Source of the DNA: Chitinophagaceae bacterium
GTDB taxonomy: Bacteria > Bacteroidota > Bacteroidia > Chitinophagales > Chitinophagaceae
Direction of reading: 5' to 3'
DNA: 22,233 nucleotides
NCBI GenBank assembly: GCA_026785745.1
Contig: JAJAZO010000479.1
Location: forward strand, 1-22,233
In this document: positions 1 to 7,304 of the stretch, one piece after another
Layout of the letters: each line of letters starts with the position of its first letter
How positions within the stretch are numbered: the stretch's first letter is position 1
The notes under the pieces: generated by a model
What the model saw: only the letters and a program-made list of their open reading frames with translations
Database searches by the model: none
What the model was told of the DNA's origin: nothing
Position numbers and translations under genes: made by a program

Positions 1-817
1 CACCTGCACTGTTCACTTTCAATGGTAAAAATTGTCTTGCACCACCAAACTGCCGGTTTCCCACTATTTGCTTGGCATAATTCACCGGCACTTTTCTGAC
101 ACCTTGTATCAACAGAATACATCCCATAATAATCGCAATAAGGATGGCTATCTCCACAATGAAAATAAGTATGTCGCCACTACGAACAGACTTGGCACTT
201 AATTCCTGCAGGAATGATTGTGGTAAACGGGCAACGATACCGATCATAATGATCAAAGAGGTTCCATTACCAAGACCCTTGTCAGTTATTTTCTCACCCA
301 TCCACATTACAAATAATGTACCTGCTGTTAATACAACAACTGTAGTTAGCCAGAAGTTAGACGGAGAGAATCCTGCCATAAGACCACCGGTCTGTGCTGT
401 CATCCCTTCCAGGTATTTTACATACGCAGATGCTTGTAATATGGTAACTGCTACTGTAAGATAACGGGTGTACTGGTTGATTTTTTTGCGGCCACTGTCG
501 CCTTCTTTCTGCATTTTCTGGAAACGGGGCACCAATACTGTCATCAGCTGCATAAAAATAGAGGCAGAAATGTATGGCATGATACCCAATGCAAAAATGG
601 ATGCATTATTAAATGCACCTCCTGAGAAAGCATCAATCAATCCTAAGATACCATTGCTGCTTCCTTCACCTGCTTTCAACGCTGTTGGGTCTATACCTGG
701 CAATACGATATGAGAACCCACCCGGTAAACAGCAATCATCATAAGGGTAAAAAGAATTTTACCCCGCAACTCTTCGATGCTCCAGATATTTTTGAGTGTT
801 TGTATTAATTTCTTCAC
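1..817 (-). CDS. secY: Protein translocase subunit SecY (partial, C-terminus beyond window)
   Basis: This is the central channel subunit of the SecYEG translocase in the inner membrane. About 272 N-terminal residues are visible and the frame runs off the left edge. The product starts with a short cytoplasmic segment (KKLIQTLKNIWSIEELRGKI), followed by TM1 (ILFTLMMIAVYRVGSHI), a plug-like region, then TM2 with GIMPYISASIFMQL and the loop PRFQKMQKEGDSGRKKINQY. These are standard SecY landmarks. The start is a GTG at 815-817: an in-frame stop lies a few codons upstream and no ATG precedes the conserved N-terminus. It follows rplO on the same strand, as in spc operons, after a 103-bp gap that contains a hairpin. 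Confidence 0.96.
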   Translation of the reverse strand, partial: MKKLIQTLKNIWSIEELRGKILFTLMMIAVYRVGSHIVLPGIDPTALKAGEGSSNGILGLIDAFSGGAFNNASIFALGIMPYISASIFMQLMTVLVPRFQKMQKEGDSGRKKINQYTRYLTVAVTILQASAYVKYLEGMTAQTGGLMAGFSPSNFWLTTVVVLTAGTLFVMWMGEKITDKGLGNGTSLIIMIGIVARLPQSFLQELSAKSVRSGDILIFIVEIAILIAIIMGCILLIQGVRKVPVNYAKQIVGNRQFGGARQFLPLKVNSAG

Positions 818-884
818 GGGAATTAAAAAAATTTAAAAGACTTAAAACAAACTACTTCGGCAAGCCTATGTAGTATAAATAAAA

Positions 885-903
885 GACGCATGGTTAATGC
901 GTC
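885..903 (-). terminator. Hairpin between rplO and secY, possible attenuator or partial terminator
   Basis: GACGCAT at 885-891 and ATGCGTC at 897-903 form a perfect 7-bp stem with a 5-nt loop. On the minus strand the stem is followed by a T-rich stretch (TTTTATTTATA). It lies 15 nt after the rplO stop and about 70 nt before secY. The arrangement fits a leaky terminator or an RNA-processing site that would set secY expression apart from the ribosomal genes. Function is inferred from shape only. Confidence 0.5.
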
Positions 904-920
904 GTTGCAATTTAGCGAAA

Positions 921-1370
921 TTACTTTACAATTTCCACCGATCCACCAGCGGCTTCGATAGCTGATTTAGCTTTCTCACTCACTGCATTCACTTTAAATG
1001 TGAACTTACCTTTCAACTCACCATTACCCAGTATTTTAATTCTATCGTTCTGAGCAATGAGTCCGTTGATATATAAATTTTCCGGAGAAAATTCTGTGAT
1101 GCTGTATTTTTCTGCGAGTTGCTCAATCTGGCCCAGGTTAAGCACTTTGTATTCTATCCGGTTGATATTTTTAAAGCCCCGTTTAGGAATCCTGCGCTGA
1201 ATTGGCATCTGTCCACCTTCATGCGCCATTTTACTTTTATAACCAGAACGGCTTTGTCCGCCCTTAGTACCTTTTGTAGATGTTCCCCCATGTCCGGAAC
1301 CATCACCACGACCGATACGCTTTACTTTGTGAGTAGAACCTTTAGCAGGTCTTAATTCGTGTAGTTTCAT
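921..1370 (-). CDS. rplO: 50S ribosomal protein L15
   Basis: L15 is a late-assembly protein of the large subunit that binds 23S rRNA. The 149 residues match the family length. The N-terminus MKLHELRPAKGSTHKVKRIG, the Gly/Lys-rich extension with KGTKGGQSRSG, and the C-terminal KAKSAIEAAGGSVEIV are typical. It lies between rpmD and secY, the normal spc order. The gap to rpmD is 81 bp and contains a palindrome, unusually long for this operon. Confidence 0.98.
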   Translation of the reverse strand: MKLHELRPAKGSTHKVKRIGRGDGSGHGGTSTKGTKGGQSRSGYKSKMAHEGGQMPIQRRIPKRGFKNINRIEYKVLNLGQIEQLAEKYSITEFSPENLYINGLIAQNDRIKILGNGELKGKFTFKVNAVSEKAKSAIEAAGGSVEIVK

Positions 1371-1398
1371 CTTTATTTGCTTTTATTTTTTACTTAAC

Positions 1399-1433
1399 GC
1401 CCCGAAAGCTTCCGATAGTTATCGGAACGGGGC
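1399..1433. repeat. Intergenic inverted repeat between rpmD and rplO
   Basis: An outer stem GCCCCG (1399-1404) / CGGGGC (1428-1433) encloses an inner stem TTCCGATA (1410-1417) / TATCGGAA (1420-1427) with a 2-nt centre. A 5-nt bulge, aaagc, is on the left side only. There is no T tract directly after it on either strand, so a terminator is unlikely. It looks like a mobile or dispersed palindromic element inserted between two ribosomal genes. Copy number elsewhere is not visible here. Confidence 0.75.
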
Positions 1434-1451
1434 TCGCATTTTTAATAGTTA

Positions 1452-1631
1452 TTATACTTCTTCCACTTTTAAGAGGTGTGTTACTTTACGTATCATACCC
1501 AATATTTGTGGTGTAGCTTCTACTTCTTTAGTAGAATTAGTTTTATTAAGACCTAAAGCCTGCACAGTCAGTTTCTGACGTTCAGGTCTGTCAATAGGAC
1601 TTTTAACCAATGTTATTTTTATCTTTTTCAT
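1452..1631 (-). CDS. rpmD: 50S ribosomal protein L30
   Basis: A 59-codon gene encodes L30, a small 23S rRNA-binding protein. The product begins MKKIKITLVKSPIDRPERQK and has the family motif of a short beta strand, SxIxRPxxQKxTVxALGL, then TPQILGMIRKVTHLLKVEEV. Length matches bacterial L30 (about 58-60 residues). It sits between rpsE (23 bp away) and rplO, its usual place. Two TAA triplets occur in a row at the end; the first, at 1452-1454, is the stop. Confidence 0.97.
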   Translation of the reverse strand: MKKIKITLVKSPIDRPERQKLTVQALGLNKTNSTKEVEATPQILGMIRKVTHLLKVEEV

Positions 1632-1654
1632 AATTCAATTCGTTTGAAATCGTA

Positions 1655-2173
1655 TTAACCGTTGAATACTCTCTTTAAACCAAGTGTACGGGTTTTGGCG
1701 ACACTGATTGGTTCACGCAACAAAGCCAATGCTTTGAAGGTTGCTTTTACCACATTGTGTGGGTTAGCAGAACCAAGTGATTTAGCTAATACGTCTGTCA
1801 CCCCAGCGGCTTCCAATACGGCCCGCATAGAACCTCCGGCAATTACACCTGTACCATGAGCAGCTGGTTTTATCAATACTTTGGCTGCACCTTCTTTGGC
1901 CCATTGATCATGAGGGATAGTACCTTTCATGACAGGAACTTTAATAAGGTTCTTCTTTGCATCCTCAATTCCTTTAGTAATAGCTTCCTGAACTTCTTTG
2001 GCTTTGCCCAGTCCATGACCAACAACACCATTCTCGTTTCCAACAACTACGAGTGCAGAAAAACTGAAGGCACGGCCTCCTTTGGTAGTTTTTACCACCC
2101 GGTTGATGGCAACCACTTTATCTTTCAGTTCCAGGTCACCTGCTTTTTCCCTGTTTACGTTGTACTTTGACAT
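1655..2173 (-). CDS. rpsE: 30S ribosomal protein S5
   Basis: S5 is a small-subunit protein near the mRNA entry channel, involved in accuracy and helicase activity. The 172 residues include the N-terminal double-stranded RNA-binding fold ([40 protein letters not shown]) and the C-terminal domain ([37 protein letters not shown]). It ends with a basic tail, [13 protein letters not shown]. It follows rplR by 34 bp and precedes rpmD in the standard order. Confidence 0.98.
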   Translation of the reverse strand: MSKYNVNREKAGDLELKDKVVAINRVVKTTKGGRAFSFSALVVVGNENGVVGHGLGKAKEVQEAITKGIEDAKKNLIKVPVMKGTIPHDQWAKEGAAKVLIKPAAHGTGVIAGGSMRAVLEAAGVTDVLAKSLGSANPHNVVKATFKALALLREPISVAKTRTLGLKRVFNG

Positions 2174-2207
2174 TTATACTTGTAATTAAAGTTTGAATGT
2201 TATTTGC

Positions 2208-2570
2208 TTAAAACTTGAGACCACCTTCTCTTGCTCCTTCAGCTACTGATTTTACACGGCCATGATAGAGATATCCACCCCGATCAAATGTAACATCATT
2301 GATTCCCAACTCAACAGCCTTTTTGGCAATAGCTTCTCCAACCAATTTGCTCTTTTCTACCTTATTCACCTTTTGGGCTGCGATAGCTTTATCTTTTGAT
2401 GATGCAGCAGCCAGTGTCTGACCATTAGCATCATCTATTAATTGAGCATAGATATCAGCATTACTTCTGAACACAGATAACCGTGGTTTCTGCGCTGAGC
2501 CTTCGCCAATTTTCCGGCGAATGCGATAACGGATATTTTTTCTTCTTTGTGATTTTACTTTTGGATTCAT
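2208..2570 (-). CDS. rplR: 50S ribosomal protein L18
   Basis: L18 binds 5S rRNA in the central protuberance together with L5. The 120 residues are full length. A basic N-terminus ([19 protein letters not shown]) is followed by [20 protein letters not shown] and a C-terminal [26 protein letters not shown], which is the diagnostic RNA-binding end. It lies between rplF and rpsE. A small stem (ACCTTG 2586-2591 / CAAGGT 2599-2604) is in the 48-bp gap before it. Confidence 0.98.
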   Translation of the reverse strand: MNPKVKSQRRKNIRYRIRRKIGEGSAQKPRLSVFRSNADIYAQLIDDANGQTLAAASSKDKAIAAQKVNKVEKSKLVGEAIAKKAVELGINDVTFDRGGYLYHGRVKSVAEGAREGGLKF

Positions 2571-2618
2571 CGCTTTTTATTTTCAACCTTGATTCTGCCA
2601 AGGTCAGATTTAGTTTAA

Positions 2619-3173
2619 TTATTTACCAGCCGCTTTACCAGCTTTCTTACGAACCACTTCACCAACATAGCGAACACCTTTTCCTTTATATGGCTCAGGC
2701 TTACGAAGGCTTCTTAATTTAGCAGCTACCTGTCCAATTAATTGCTTATCTATTCCTTCTAAAGTGATAATCGGATTTTGACCTTTCTCCTGTGCTGTGG
2801 CTACTTTAATTTCTTTAGGCACTTCAAAAATGATATTGTGAGAAAAGCCTAAAGCAAGATCAAGCACATTACCCTGATTAGCTGCTTTAAACCCTACACC
2901 TATCAATTCCAGTTTTCTTTCATATCCGTCTGTAACCCCTTTCACCAAATTAGAAACCAGCGAACGATACAAGCCATGCAATGCACGGTGACGTATCTGA
3001 TCAGTAGGACGGGCAAATGTTATTGTTCCGTCTTTTACTTCAACAGTTATATCACGGTCAATAGCCTGTTTCAATTCTCCTTTGGGGCCTTTTACAGTCA
3101 CCACATTATCCTTACCTAAAGAGATAGTAACACCACTGGGAGCAACTACCGGTTGTTTTCCTATACGAGACAT
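2619..3173 (-). CDS. rplF: 50S ribosomal protein L6
   Basis: L6 binds 23S rRNA near the sarcin-ricin region and the factor-binding site. The 184-residue product has the tandem L6 folds: MSRIGKQPVVAPSGVTISLG with VTVKGPKGEL in the first half, and GYERKLELIGVGFKA in the second. The family signature PEPYKGKGVRYVGE and the lysine-rich end RKKAGKAAGK are present. The gap after rpsH is 86 bp and includes a palindrome at 3208-3219. Confidence 0.98.
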   Translation of the reverse strand: MSRIGKQPVVAPSGVTISLGKDNVVTVKGPKGELKQAIDRDITVEVKDGTITFARPTDQIRHRALHGLYRSLVSNLVKGVTDGYERKLELIGVGFKAANQGNVLDLALGFSHNIIFEVPKEIKVATAQEKGQNPIITLEGIDKQLIGQVAAKLRSLRKPEPYKGKGVRYVGEVVRKKAGKAAGK

Positions 3174-3207
3174 AATTACTTAAGTTTATCTTTTTTATTT
3201 AATGCTA

Positions 3208-3219
3208 CTGACCGGTCAG
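3208..3219. repeat. 12-bp perfect palindrome with adjacent direct repeat, rpsH-rplF gap
   Basis: CTGACCGGTCAG is a perfect 12-bp palindrome. Its right side starts a direct repeat, TCAGCTTA at 3216-3223 and again at 3232-3239. It lies in an 86-bp gap between two spc genes. It could be a protein-binding site or a remnant of a dispersed repeat; nothing here decides between them. Confidence 0.5.
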
Positions 3220-3259
3220 CTTAGTATAGTTTCAGCTTAATGTATCAGCAACTTTTCTA

Positions 3260-3658
3260 TTAATAGATGTAGCAAAGTACTTCACCACCTACGTTCTGCA
3301 CTTTTGCTTCCTTGTCTGTCATCACTCCTTTAGAAGTTGACAGGATAGCTACTCCCAAACCATTTTTTACACGGCGGAAATCAGCAGGTTTTGAATACTG
3401 GCGCAAACCAGGACTGCTCACCCTTTCCATGCTCTGGATAGCTGGTTGTTTTGTTGCCACATCATACTTCAAAGCGATTTTAATAACGCCTTGTTTATTA
3501 TCATCTTCAAATTTGTATTTCAAGATATATCCCTGATTATACAAAATTTCAGTCATTCGCTTCTTTAAGTTAGAAGCTGGAATGTCTACCACACGGTGAC
3601 CGGCCATCTGTGCATTACGGATTCTGGTCAGGAAATCTGCTATAGGATCTGTTACCAT
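3260..3658 (-). CDS. rpsH: 30S ribosomal protein S8
   Basis: S8 is a primary 16S rRNA binder in the central domain and, in E. coli, the translational repressor of the spc operon. The 132 residues start MVTDPIADFLTRIRNAQMAG and end with the diagnostic GVAILSTSKGVMTDKEAK followed by GGEVLCYIY. Whether S8 regulates this operon cannot be told; no obvious copy of the E. coli S8 mRNA target was recognised. It lies 78 bp after rpsN, with a long palindrome in between. Confidence 0.98.
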   Translation of the reverse strand: MVTDPIADFLTRIRNAQMAGHRVVDIPASNLKKRMTEILYNQGYILKYKFEDDNKQGVIKIALKYDVATKQPAIQSMERVSSPGLRQYSKPADFRRVKNGLGVAILSTSKGVMTDKEAKVQNVGGEVLCYIY

Positions 3659-3679
3659 ATTTTTTGCCCTCCTACGTTC

Positions 3680-3700
3680 CGTCTCGTTTGAAACGAGACG
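3680..3700. repeat. 21-bp near-perfect palindrome between rpsN and rpsH
   Basis: CGTCTCGTTT (3680-3689) and AAACGAGACG (3691-3700) are exact reverse complements around one central G. In RNA this gives a hairpin with a short A/U-rich closing end. There is no T run straight after the stem on the minus strand, so it is not a typical terminator. It starts 22 bp upstream of the rpsH start codon, so it may affect initiation or mRNA stability, or be a dispersed palindrome. Its 21-bp length equals that of the palindrome in the DUF952 gene at 20338-20358. Confidence 0.8.
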
Positions 3701-3736
3701 AAATAATTGGATAGTTTAATTTTAAAATTTAGTTTC

Positions 3737-4006
3737 TTACCAGCTTGCTTTTTTCAATCCTGGAATTTTTCCATTCAATGCCATGTCTCTCACCATTATT
3801 CTGGAAAGACCGAAATAACGAACATACCCTTTTGGACGTCCGGTAATCTGGCACCGATTTTTCAAACGAACTTTTGAAGAATTTCTCGGCATTTCGTCCA
3901 GTGCTTTCCAGTCGCCTGCTTTTTTCAGCTCTGCTCTTTTAACTGCATGCTGGGCCACCATCTTTTCTCTTTTCTTTTGCCTGGCTATTATTGATGTTTT
4001 TGCCAT
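3737..4006 (-). CDS. rpsN: 30S ribosomal protein S14, zinc-independent type
   Basis: S14 is in the head of the small subunit. The 89-residue product is the long form: [20 protein letters not shown], then [20 protein letters not shown] and the C-terminal signature [11 protein letters not shown]. The CXXC pairs of the short zinc-binding form are missing (only one Cys is seen), so this is the zinc-independent (C-minus) type. It sits between rplE (15 bp away) and rpsH as usual. Confidence 0.98.
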   Translation of the reverse strand: MAKTSIIARQKKREKMVAQHAVKRAELKKAGDWKALDEMPRNSSKVRLKNRCQITGRPKGYVRYFGLSRIMVRDMALNGKIPGLKKASW

Positions 4007-4021
4007 GTCTGTTTATTCTTT

Positions 4022-4600
4022 TTAGTTTGAACTAGTTTTTGCTGCATTTTTGAAAGGCATTCCCAGCTCTTTCAACAATTCGTATGCTTCTTCGTCTGTA
4101 TTTGCTGTTGTTACAAAAGTGATATCAAGACCAGTGATCTTATTCACTTTGTCAATATCAATCTCCGGGAAGATAATTTGCTCGGTTACACCCAGTGTAT
4201 AATTTCCACGGCCATCAAATGCTTTTTCATTTACTCCTTTGAAGTCACGAACACGGGGCAATGCTACAGCAATGAAACGATCGAGGAACTCATACATCTT
4301 TACTCCACGAAGCGTAACTCTTGCACCAATCGGCATATTCTTACGCAGCTTGAAGTTGGAGATATCTTTCTTTGACATCGTTGCTACTGCTTTCTGACCA
4401 GAGATAGTGGTTAACTCATCAAGAGCAATATCAACTAATTTCTTATCAGTTACAGCACCATTTACACCACGGTTCAGGCAGATTTTCTCCAATTTCGGAG
4501 CCTGCATTGCAGTGTCGTAGCTAAACTTTTTTACCAGAGCAGGTACAACTTCATTTTTGTACTTATCTGCCAATCTTGGGGTATATTTTTTCGTACTCAT
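4022..4600 (-). CDS. rplE: 50S ribosomal protein L5
   Basis: L5 binds 5S rRNA and contacts the P-site tRNA. The 192 residues are full length, with [31 protein letters not shown] central segment ([17 protein letters not shown]), [19 protein letters not shown] and [20 protein letters not shown]. The ATG at 4598-4600 overlaps the rplX stop by one base (TAATG), which implies translational coupling. rpsN follows 15 bp downstream. Confidence 0.98.
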   Translation of the reverse strand: MSTKKYTPRLADKYKNEVVPALVKKFSYDTAMQAPKLEKICLNRGVNGAVTDKKLVDIALDELTTISGQKAVATMSKKDISNFKLRKNMPIGARVTLRGVKMYEFLDRFIAVALPRVRDFKGVNEKAFDGRGNYTLGVTEQIIFPEIDIDKVNKITGLDITFVTTANTDEEAYELLKELGMPFKNAAKTSSN

Positions 4601-4956
4601 TATTTTTTACCTCCCTGAGTTTTTTTTGTTTTAAAAACCCTTTCAGTTTTACCTTCTTTTCTTACTCTTGTAACCCTTGCTCCTGCTTTTTGAGCAGCAT
4701 CCCAAAGCATAACGTTACTGATATGGATAGGTGCTTCTTTTTTTACAATTCCACCTTTGGTATTTTGAGCAGATGGTTTTGTGTGTTTGGTAATGATGTT
4801 TACACCTTCTACCAAAACCTTCGCATCATCCACCAAAACCTCTTTCACTATTCTTGGTTTTGATAAATCCTTATCATTGCCAGTGATAACAACAACACTG
4901 TCACCTTTGCGGATATTGAACTTTGGTTTAAATCTTGCTTTCATTGTTTCTATCAT
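4600..4956 (-). CDS. rplX: 50S ribosomal protein L24
   Basis: L24 is an early assembly protein of the large subunit with a KOW motif. The product is 118 residues from the first ATG. The KOW segment is [18 protein letters not shown], followed by [20 protein letters not shown] and [19 protein letters not shown]. Family members in this phylum usually begin at MKxRFKPKFN, so the ATG at 4942-4944 (114 residues) is a good alternative start. The stop overlaps the rplE start by one base. Confidence 0.96.
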   Translation of the reverse strand: MIETMKARFKPKFNIRKGDSVVVITGNDKDLSKPRIVKEVLVDDAKVLVEGVNIITKHTKPSAQNTKGGIVKKEAPIHISNVMLWDAAQKAGARVTRVRKEGKTERVFKTKKTQGGKK

Positions 4957-4984
4957 TTAATGGGTTAGACCCCTTTTAAATCAA

Positions 4985-5353
4985 TTATAGTACTTCTGGT
5001 GCCAGTGAAATGATTTTCATAAATCCCTTATCACGGAGCTCTCTGGCTACCGGCCCGAAAATACGGGTACCTCTTGGCTCGTCAGACTGGTTCAATATCA
5101 CTACTGCATTATCATCAAAGCGGATATAAGAACCATCTTTACGACGAAGCTTGTTAGTAGTACGAACGATTACCGCTTTTGCCACTGTTCCTTTCTTAAT
5201 ACCTCCGGCTGGTAATGCATCCTTGATAGTTACTACAATCATATCGCCTATCCTGGCATAACGCTGACCGCTGTTGCCGAGTACACGGATACAAAGCACC
5301 TCTTTGGCACCACTGTTGTCCGCTACATTTAACCGGCTTTCTTGCTGAATCAT
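4985..5353 (-). CDS. rplN: 50S ribosomal protein L14
   Basis: L14 lies at the subunit interface of the large subunit. The 122-residue product starts [20 protein letters not shown] and contains the L14 signature ([37 protein letters not shown]), ending [12 protein letters not shown]. This is full length. The upstream gap to rpsQ is 111 bp and is largely made of heptamer repeats, unusual for genes that normally almost touch. Confidence 0.98.
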   Translation of the reverse strand: MIQQESRLNVADNSGAKEVLCIRVLGNSGQRYARIGDMIVVTIKDALPAGGIKKGTVAKAVIVRTTNKLRRKDGSYIRFDDNAVVILNQSDEPRGTRIFGPVARELRDKGFMKIISLAPEVL

Positions 5354-5359
5354 TTTTCT

Positions 5360-5401
5360 AAGCTTTGAGCTATTAGCTGCGAGTTGCGAGCCTTTAGCAA
5401 T
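5360..5401. repeat. Degenerate heptamer array, left half (rpsQ-rplN gap)
   Basis: From 5360 the sequence divides into six 7-bp units with the pattern (T/G/A)AGCTNN or GAGTTGC. Clear units are GAGCTAT (5367-5373), TAGCTGC (5374-5380) and GAGTTGC (5381-5387). On the opposite strand it has the same unit pattern (GCTCGCA, ACTCGCA) as the right-half array at 5431-5462. It shares the 13-mer TGCGAGTTGCGAG (5378-5390) with the array inside aroA (22023-22035). Confidence 0.8.
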
Positions 5402-5430
5402 TAAAACGAATCTGTTTATTTAACGCAACG

Positions 5431-5462
5431 GCTCGTAGCTCATGGCTCGTAGCTCGTAGCTG
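5431..5462. repeat. Heptamer array, right half (rpsQ-rplN gap)
   Basis: Four consecutive 7-bp units begin at 5431, 5438, 5445 and 5452. Three are exactly GCTCGTA and one is GCTCATG; a partial fifth GCT follows. The array is inverted relative to the left half at 5360-5401, so the pair could fold as an imperfect hairpin in the transcript. It ends about 3 bp before the rpsQ stop codon. Confidence 0.88.
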
Positions 5463-5464
5463 TT

Positions 5465-5722
5465 TTACTTCACTTTCTCTACTACTTCTACCAGTCTCCA
5501 ACGCTTTGTTTTACTAAGCGGACGGGTTTCCATGATTTTTACCACATCACCAATGCTGCACTCGTTCTTATCATCATGAGCATGAAACTTGGTAGTCTTT
5601 TTAACGAATTTACCGTAGATAGGGTGTTTTACTTTTCTTTCCACCGCAACGGTAATGGTCTTTGCCATTTTGTTGCTGGTTACAACACCTGTTCTTGTTT
5701 TTCTTAAATTTCTTTCTTCCAT
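5465..5722 (-). CDS. rpsQ: 30S ribosomal protein S17
   Basis: S17 is a primary 16S rRNA binder with an OB fold. The 85 residues include [40 protein letters not shown] and the signature [20 protein letters not shown]. Length is normal. It lies 13 bp after rpmC. Downstream is the repeat-filled gap before rplN. Confidence 0.98.
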   Translation of the reverse strand: MEERNLRKTRTGVVTSNKMAKTITVAVERKVKHPIYGKFVKKTTKFHAHDDKNECSIGDVVKIMETRPLSKTKRWRLVEVVEKVK

Positions 5723-5735
5723 TGTTTTAGCTTTA

Positions 5736-5945
5736 TTATGCTTGCTCTTGCTTCAACTTTAATTCAGTTATCAACCGGGCAATATCCCTGCGCAATCCAC
5801 GGATGGTCATTGGATTCTCCAGCGGAGAAATGGTATGGGCAAATTCCATTTTCTTTAAACGCTGCTTGTCCTCTTCCAGGCGAGCCGTTAAATCCTGCTC
5901 GTTCATACCATGGATGCTTTTTACAAAATCTGCTTTTCTTGACAT
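5736..5945 (-). CDS. rpmC: 50S ribosomal protein L29
   Basis: L29 lies near the peptide exit tunnel and helps form the docking site for trigger factor and SRP. The 69-residue product is an alpha-helical hairpin: [20 protein letters not shown], then the signature [19 protein letters not shown]. It sits between rplP and rpsQ in the expected order, with gaps of 22 and 13 bp. Confidence 0.97.
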   Translation of the reverse strand: MSRKADFVKSIHGMNEQDLTARLEEDKQRLKKMEFAHTISPLENPMTIRGLRRDIARLITELKLKQEQA

Positions 5946-5967
5946 CGCTATTCGATTTATTAAATTA

Positions 5968-6390
5968 TTACGCAGTAACTAAGTCACGGCGTACCATAAA
6001 CTTTGTTTTGATAGGTAACTTACCAGCGGCTAATGCTAAGGAAGCACGGGCAACTTTCTCATCAACACCATCTACTTCAAATAATATACGGCCTGGTTTT
6101 ACCACGGCAGCCCAAAACTCCAGGTTACCTTTACCTTTACCCATCCTTACTTCAGCAGGCTTACGGGTAATTGGCTTATCCGGGAAAATCCGAATCCACA
6201 CATTACCTTCTCTTTTCATTTCACGGGTTAATGCCTGACGGGCAGCTTCAATCTGGCGGTCAGTTATCCAGTGCTGATCCAGTGCTTTCAAAGCATAAGA
6301 ACCAAAGGCAATAGTAGTACCTCTTTTTGCATCGCCTTTCATACGGCCTTTCTGCATCTTCCTGTGCTTCGATCTTTTCGGTTGTAACAT
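5968..6390 (-). CDS. rplP: 50S ribosomal protein L16
   Basis: L16 helps shape the A site of the large subunit. The 140 residues start [19 protein letters not shown] and contain the signatures [20 protein letters not shown] and [20 protein letters not shown], with a full-length C-terminus. It follows rpsC after an 86-bp gap filled with 7-bp repeats; that gap is close to zero in most bacteria. Confidence 0.98.
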   Translation of the reverse strand: MLQPKRSKHRKMQKGRMKGDAKRGTTIAFGSYALKALDQHWITDRQIEAARQALTREMKREGNVWIRIFPDKPITRKPAEVRMGKGKGNLEFWAAVVKPGRILFEVDGVDEKVARASLALAAGKLPIKTKFMVRRDLVTA

Positions 6391-6406
6391 ATAAGTTCAG
6401 ATTTTT

Positions 6407-6434
6407 AGTACTTAGTATTTAGATGACAGACCGA
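6407..6434. repeat. Degenerate heptamer array, left half (rpsC-rplP gap)
   Basis: Units of 7 bp start at 6407, 6414, 6421 and 6428: AGTACTT, AGTATTT, AGATGAC, AGACCGA. Conservation decays away from the rplP side. Read on the opposite strand the units become AATACTA and AGTACTA, the same pattern as the right half at 6450-6477. Confidence 0.7.
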
Positions 6435-6449
6435 TGCCTTTTTGTCTTT

Positions 6450-6477
6450 ATACTTAGTACTGACTACTCAATACATT
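6450..6477. repeat. Degenerate heptamer array, right half (rpsC-rplP gap)
   Basis: Four 7-bp units start at 6450, 6457, 6464 and 6471: ATACTTA, GTACTGA, CTACTCA, ATACATT. The consensus is NTACTNA. It is inverted relative to the array at 6407-6434, with about 15 bp between them. The last unit runs into the first base of the rpsC stop codon. Confidence 0.75.
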
Positions 6478-7283
6478 TAATTTCTTCTTCCGCCACCACC
6501 ACCGCCGCCCCTGCGGTCACCACCACCGCCACCACCGCCTCTGCGGTCATCACGGCGATCTCCACCACGATCATCTCTTCTTTCTCTTCTTTCACCGCCG
6601 CCGCCTTCATTCTTACCACCACCGGCAATAAAGTTCGGGTTCAAATCTCTTTTCGTTAATACTTCCCCTTTACAAATCCATACTTTGATACCAATCTTAC
6701 CATATACTGTTTGTGCAAACACATTGGCGTAATCAATATCCATACGAAATGTATGAAGTGGCACACGGCCTTGTTTAAACTCTTCGCTACGGGCAATCTC
6801 TGAACCACCCAGACGTCCGCCTAATTTGACTTTAATTCCTTCTGCTCCCATACGCAGTGCAGAGGCAATTGCCATTTTAGTAGCTCTTTTAAAGTTGATA
6901 CGGTTTTCAATCTGGCGGGCAATCGTATCGCCTACAATCATCGCATCCAGTTCAGGACGACGGATCTCAAGAATATTGATCTGCACATCATCTTTGCCAG
7001 TCAGTTTTTTCAACTCTTCTTTAATACGATCAACTTCTCCACCACCTTTACCGATGATGATACCTGGCTTGGATGTATGAATCGTAATAATCAGTTTACC
7101 CAACGTTCTCTCAATAACAATTTTTGAGATACCTCCCTTGTTAATACGGGCCATTAAATACGTCCTGATTTTATAATCTTCAATCAGTTTACCGGCATAA
7201 TCTTTTTTTGTGGCGTACCAGTTTGATTCCCATCCACGGATGATGCCTAACCTGTTACCAATCGGATTTGCTTTTTGACCCAT
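6477..7283 (-). CDS. rpsC: 30S ribosomal protein S3 with Gly/Arg-rich C-terminal tail
   Basis: S3 lies at the mRNA entry pore of the small subunit. The 268-residue product has the N-terminal domain ([20 protein letters not shown]), the KH domain around residues 40-110 ([20 protein letters not shown]) and the C-terminal S3 domain ([36 protein letters not shown]). The conserved part ends near residue 220. Residues 221-268 are a low-complexity tail of Gly, Arg and Asp with DRRGGG-like units and runs of seven glycines. Extended S3 tails occur in this phylum, but this one is strongly RGG-like. The gene lies between rplV and rplP. Confidence 0.98.
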   Translation of the reverse strand: MGQKANPIGNRLGIIRGWESNWYATKKDYAGKLIEDYKIRTYLMARINKGGISKIVIERTLGKLIITIHTSKPGIIIGKGGGEVDRIKEELKKLTGKDDVQINILEIRRPELDAMIVGDTIARQIENRINFKRATKMAIASALRMGAEGIKVKLGGRLGGSEIARSEEFKQGRVPLHTFRMDIDYANVFAQTVYGKIGIKVWICKGEVLTKRDLNPNFIAGGGKNEGGGGERRERRDDRGGDRRDDRRGGGGGGGDRRGGGGGGGRRN

Positions 7284-7304
7284 GTTATCGGTTTATTAAT
7301 TCGT

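Noticed and set aside
5738..6238. 166-residue plus-strand open frame over rpmC/rplP
   Set aside because: It is antisense to two unmistakable ribosomal protein genes and has no recognisable domain.
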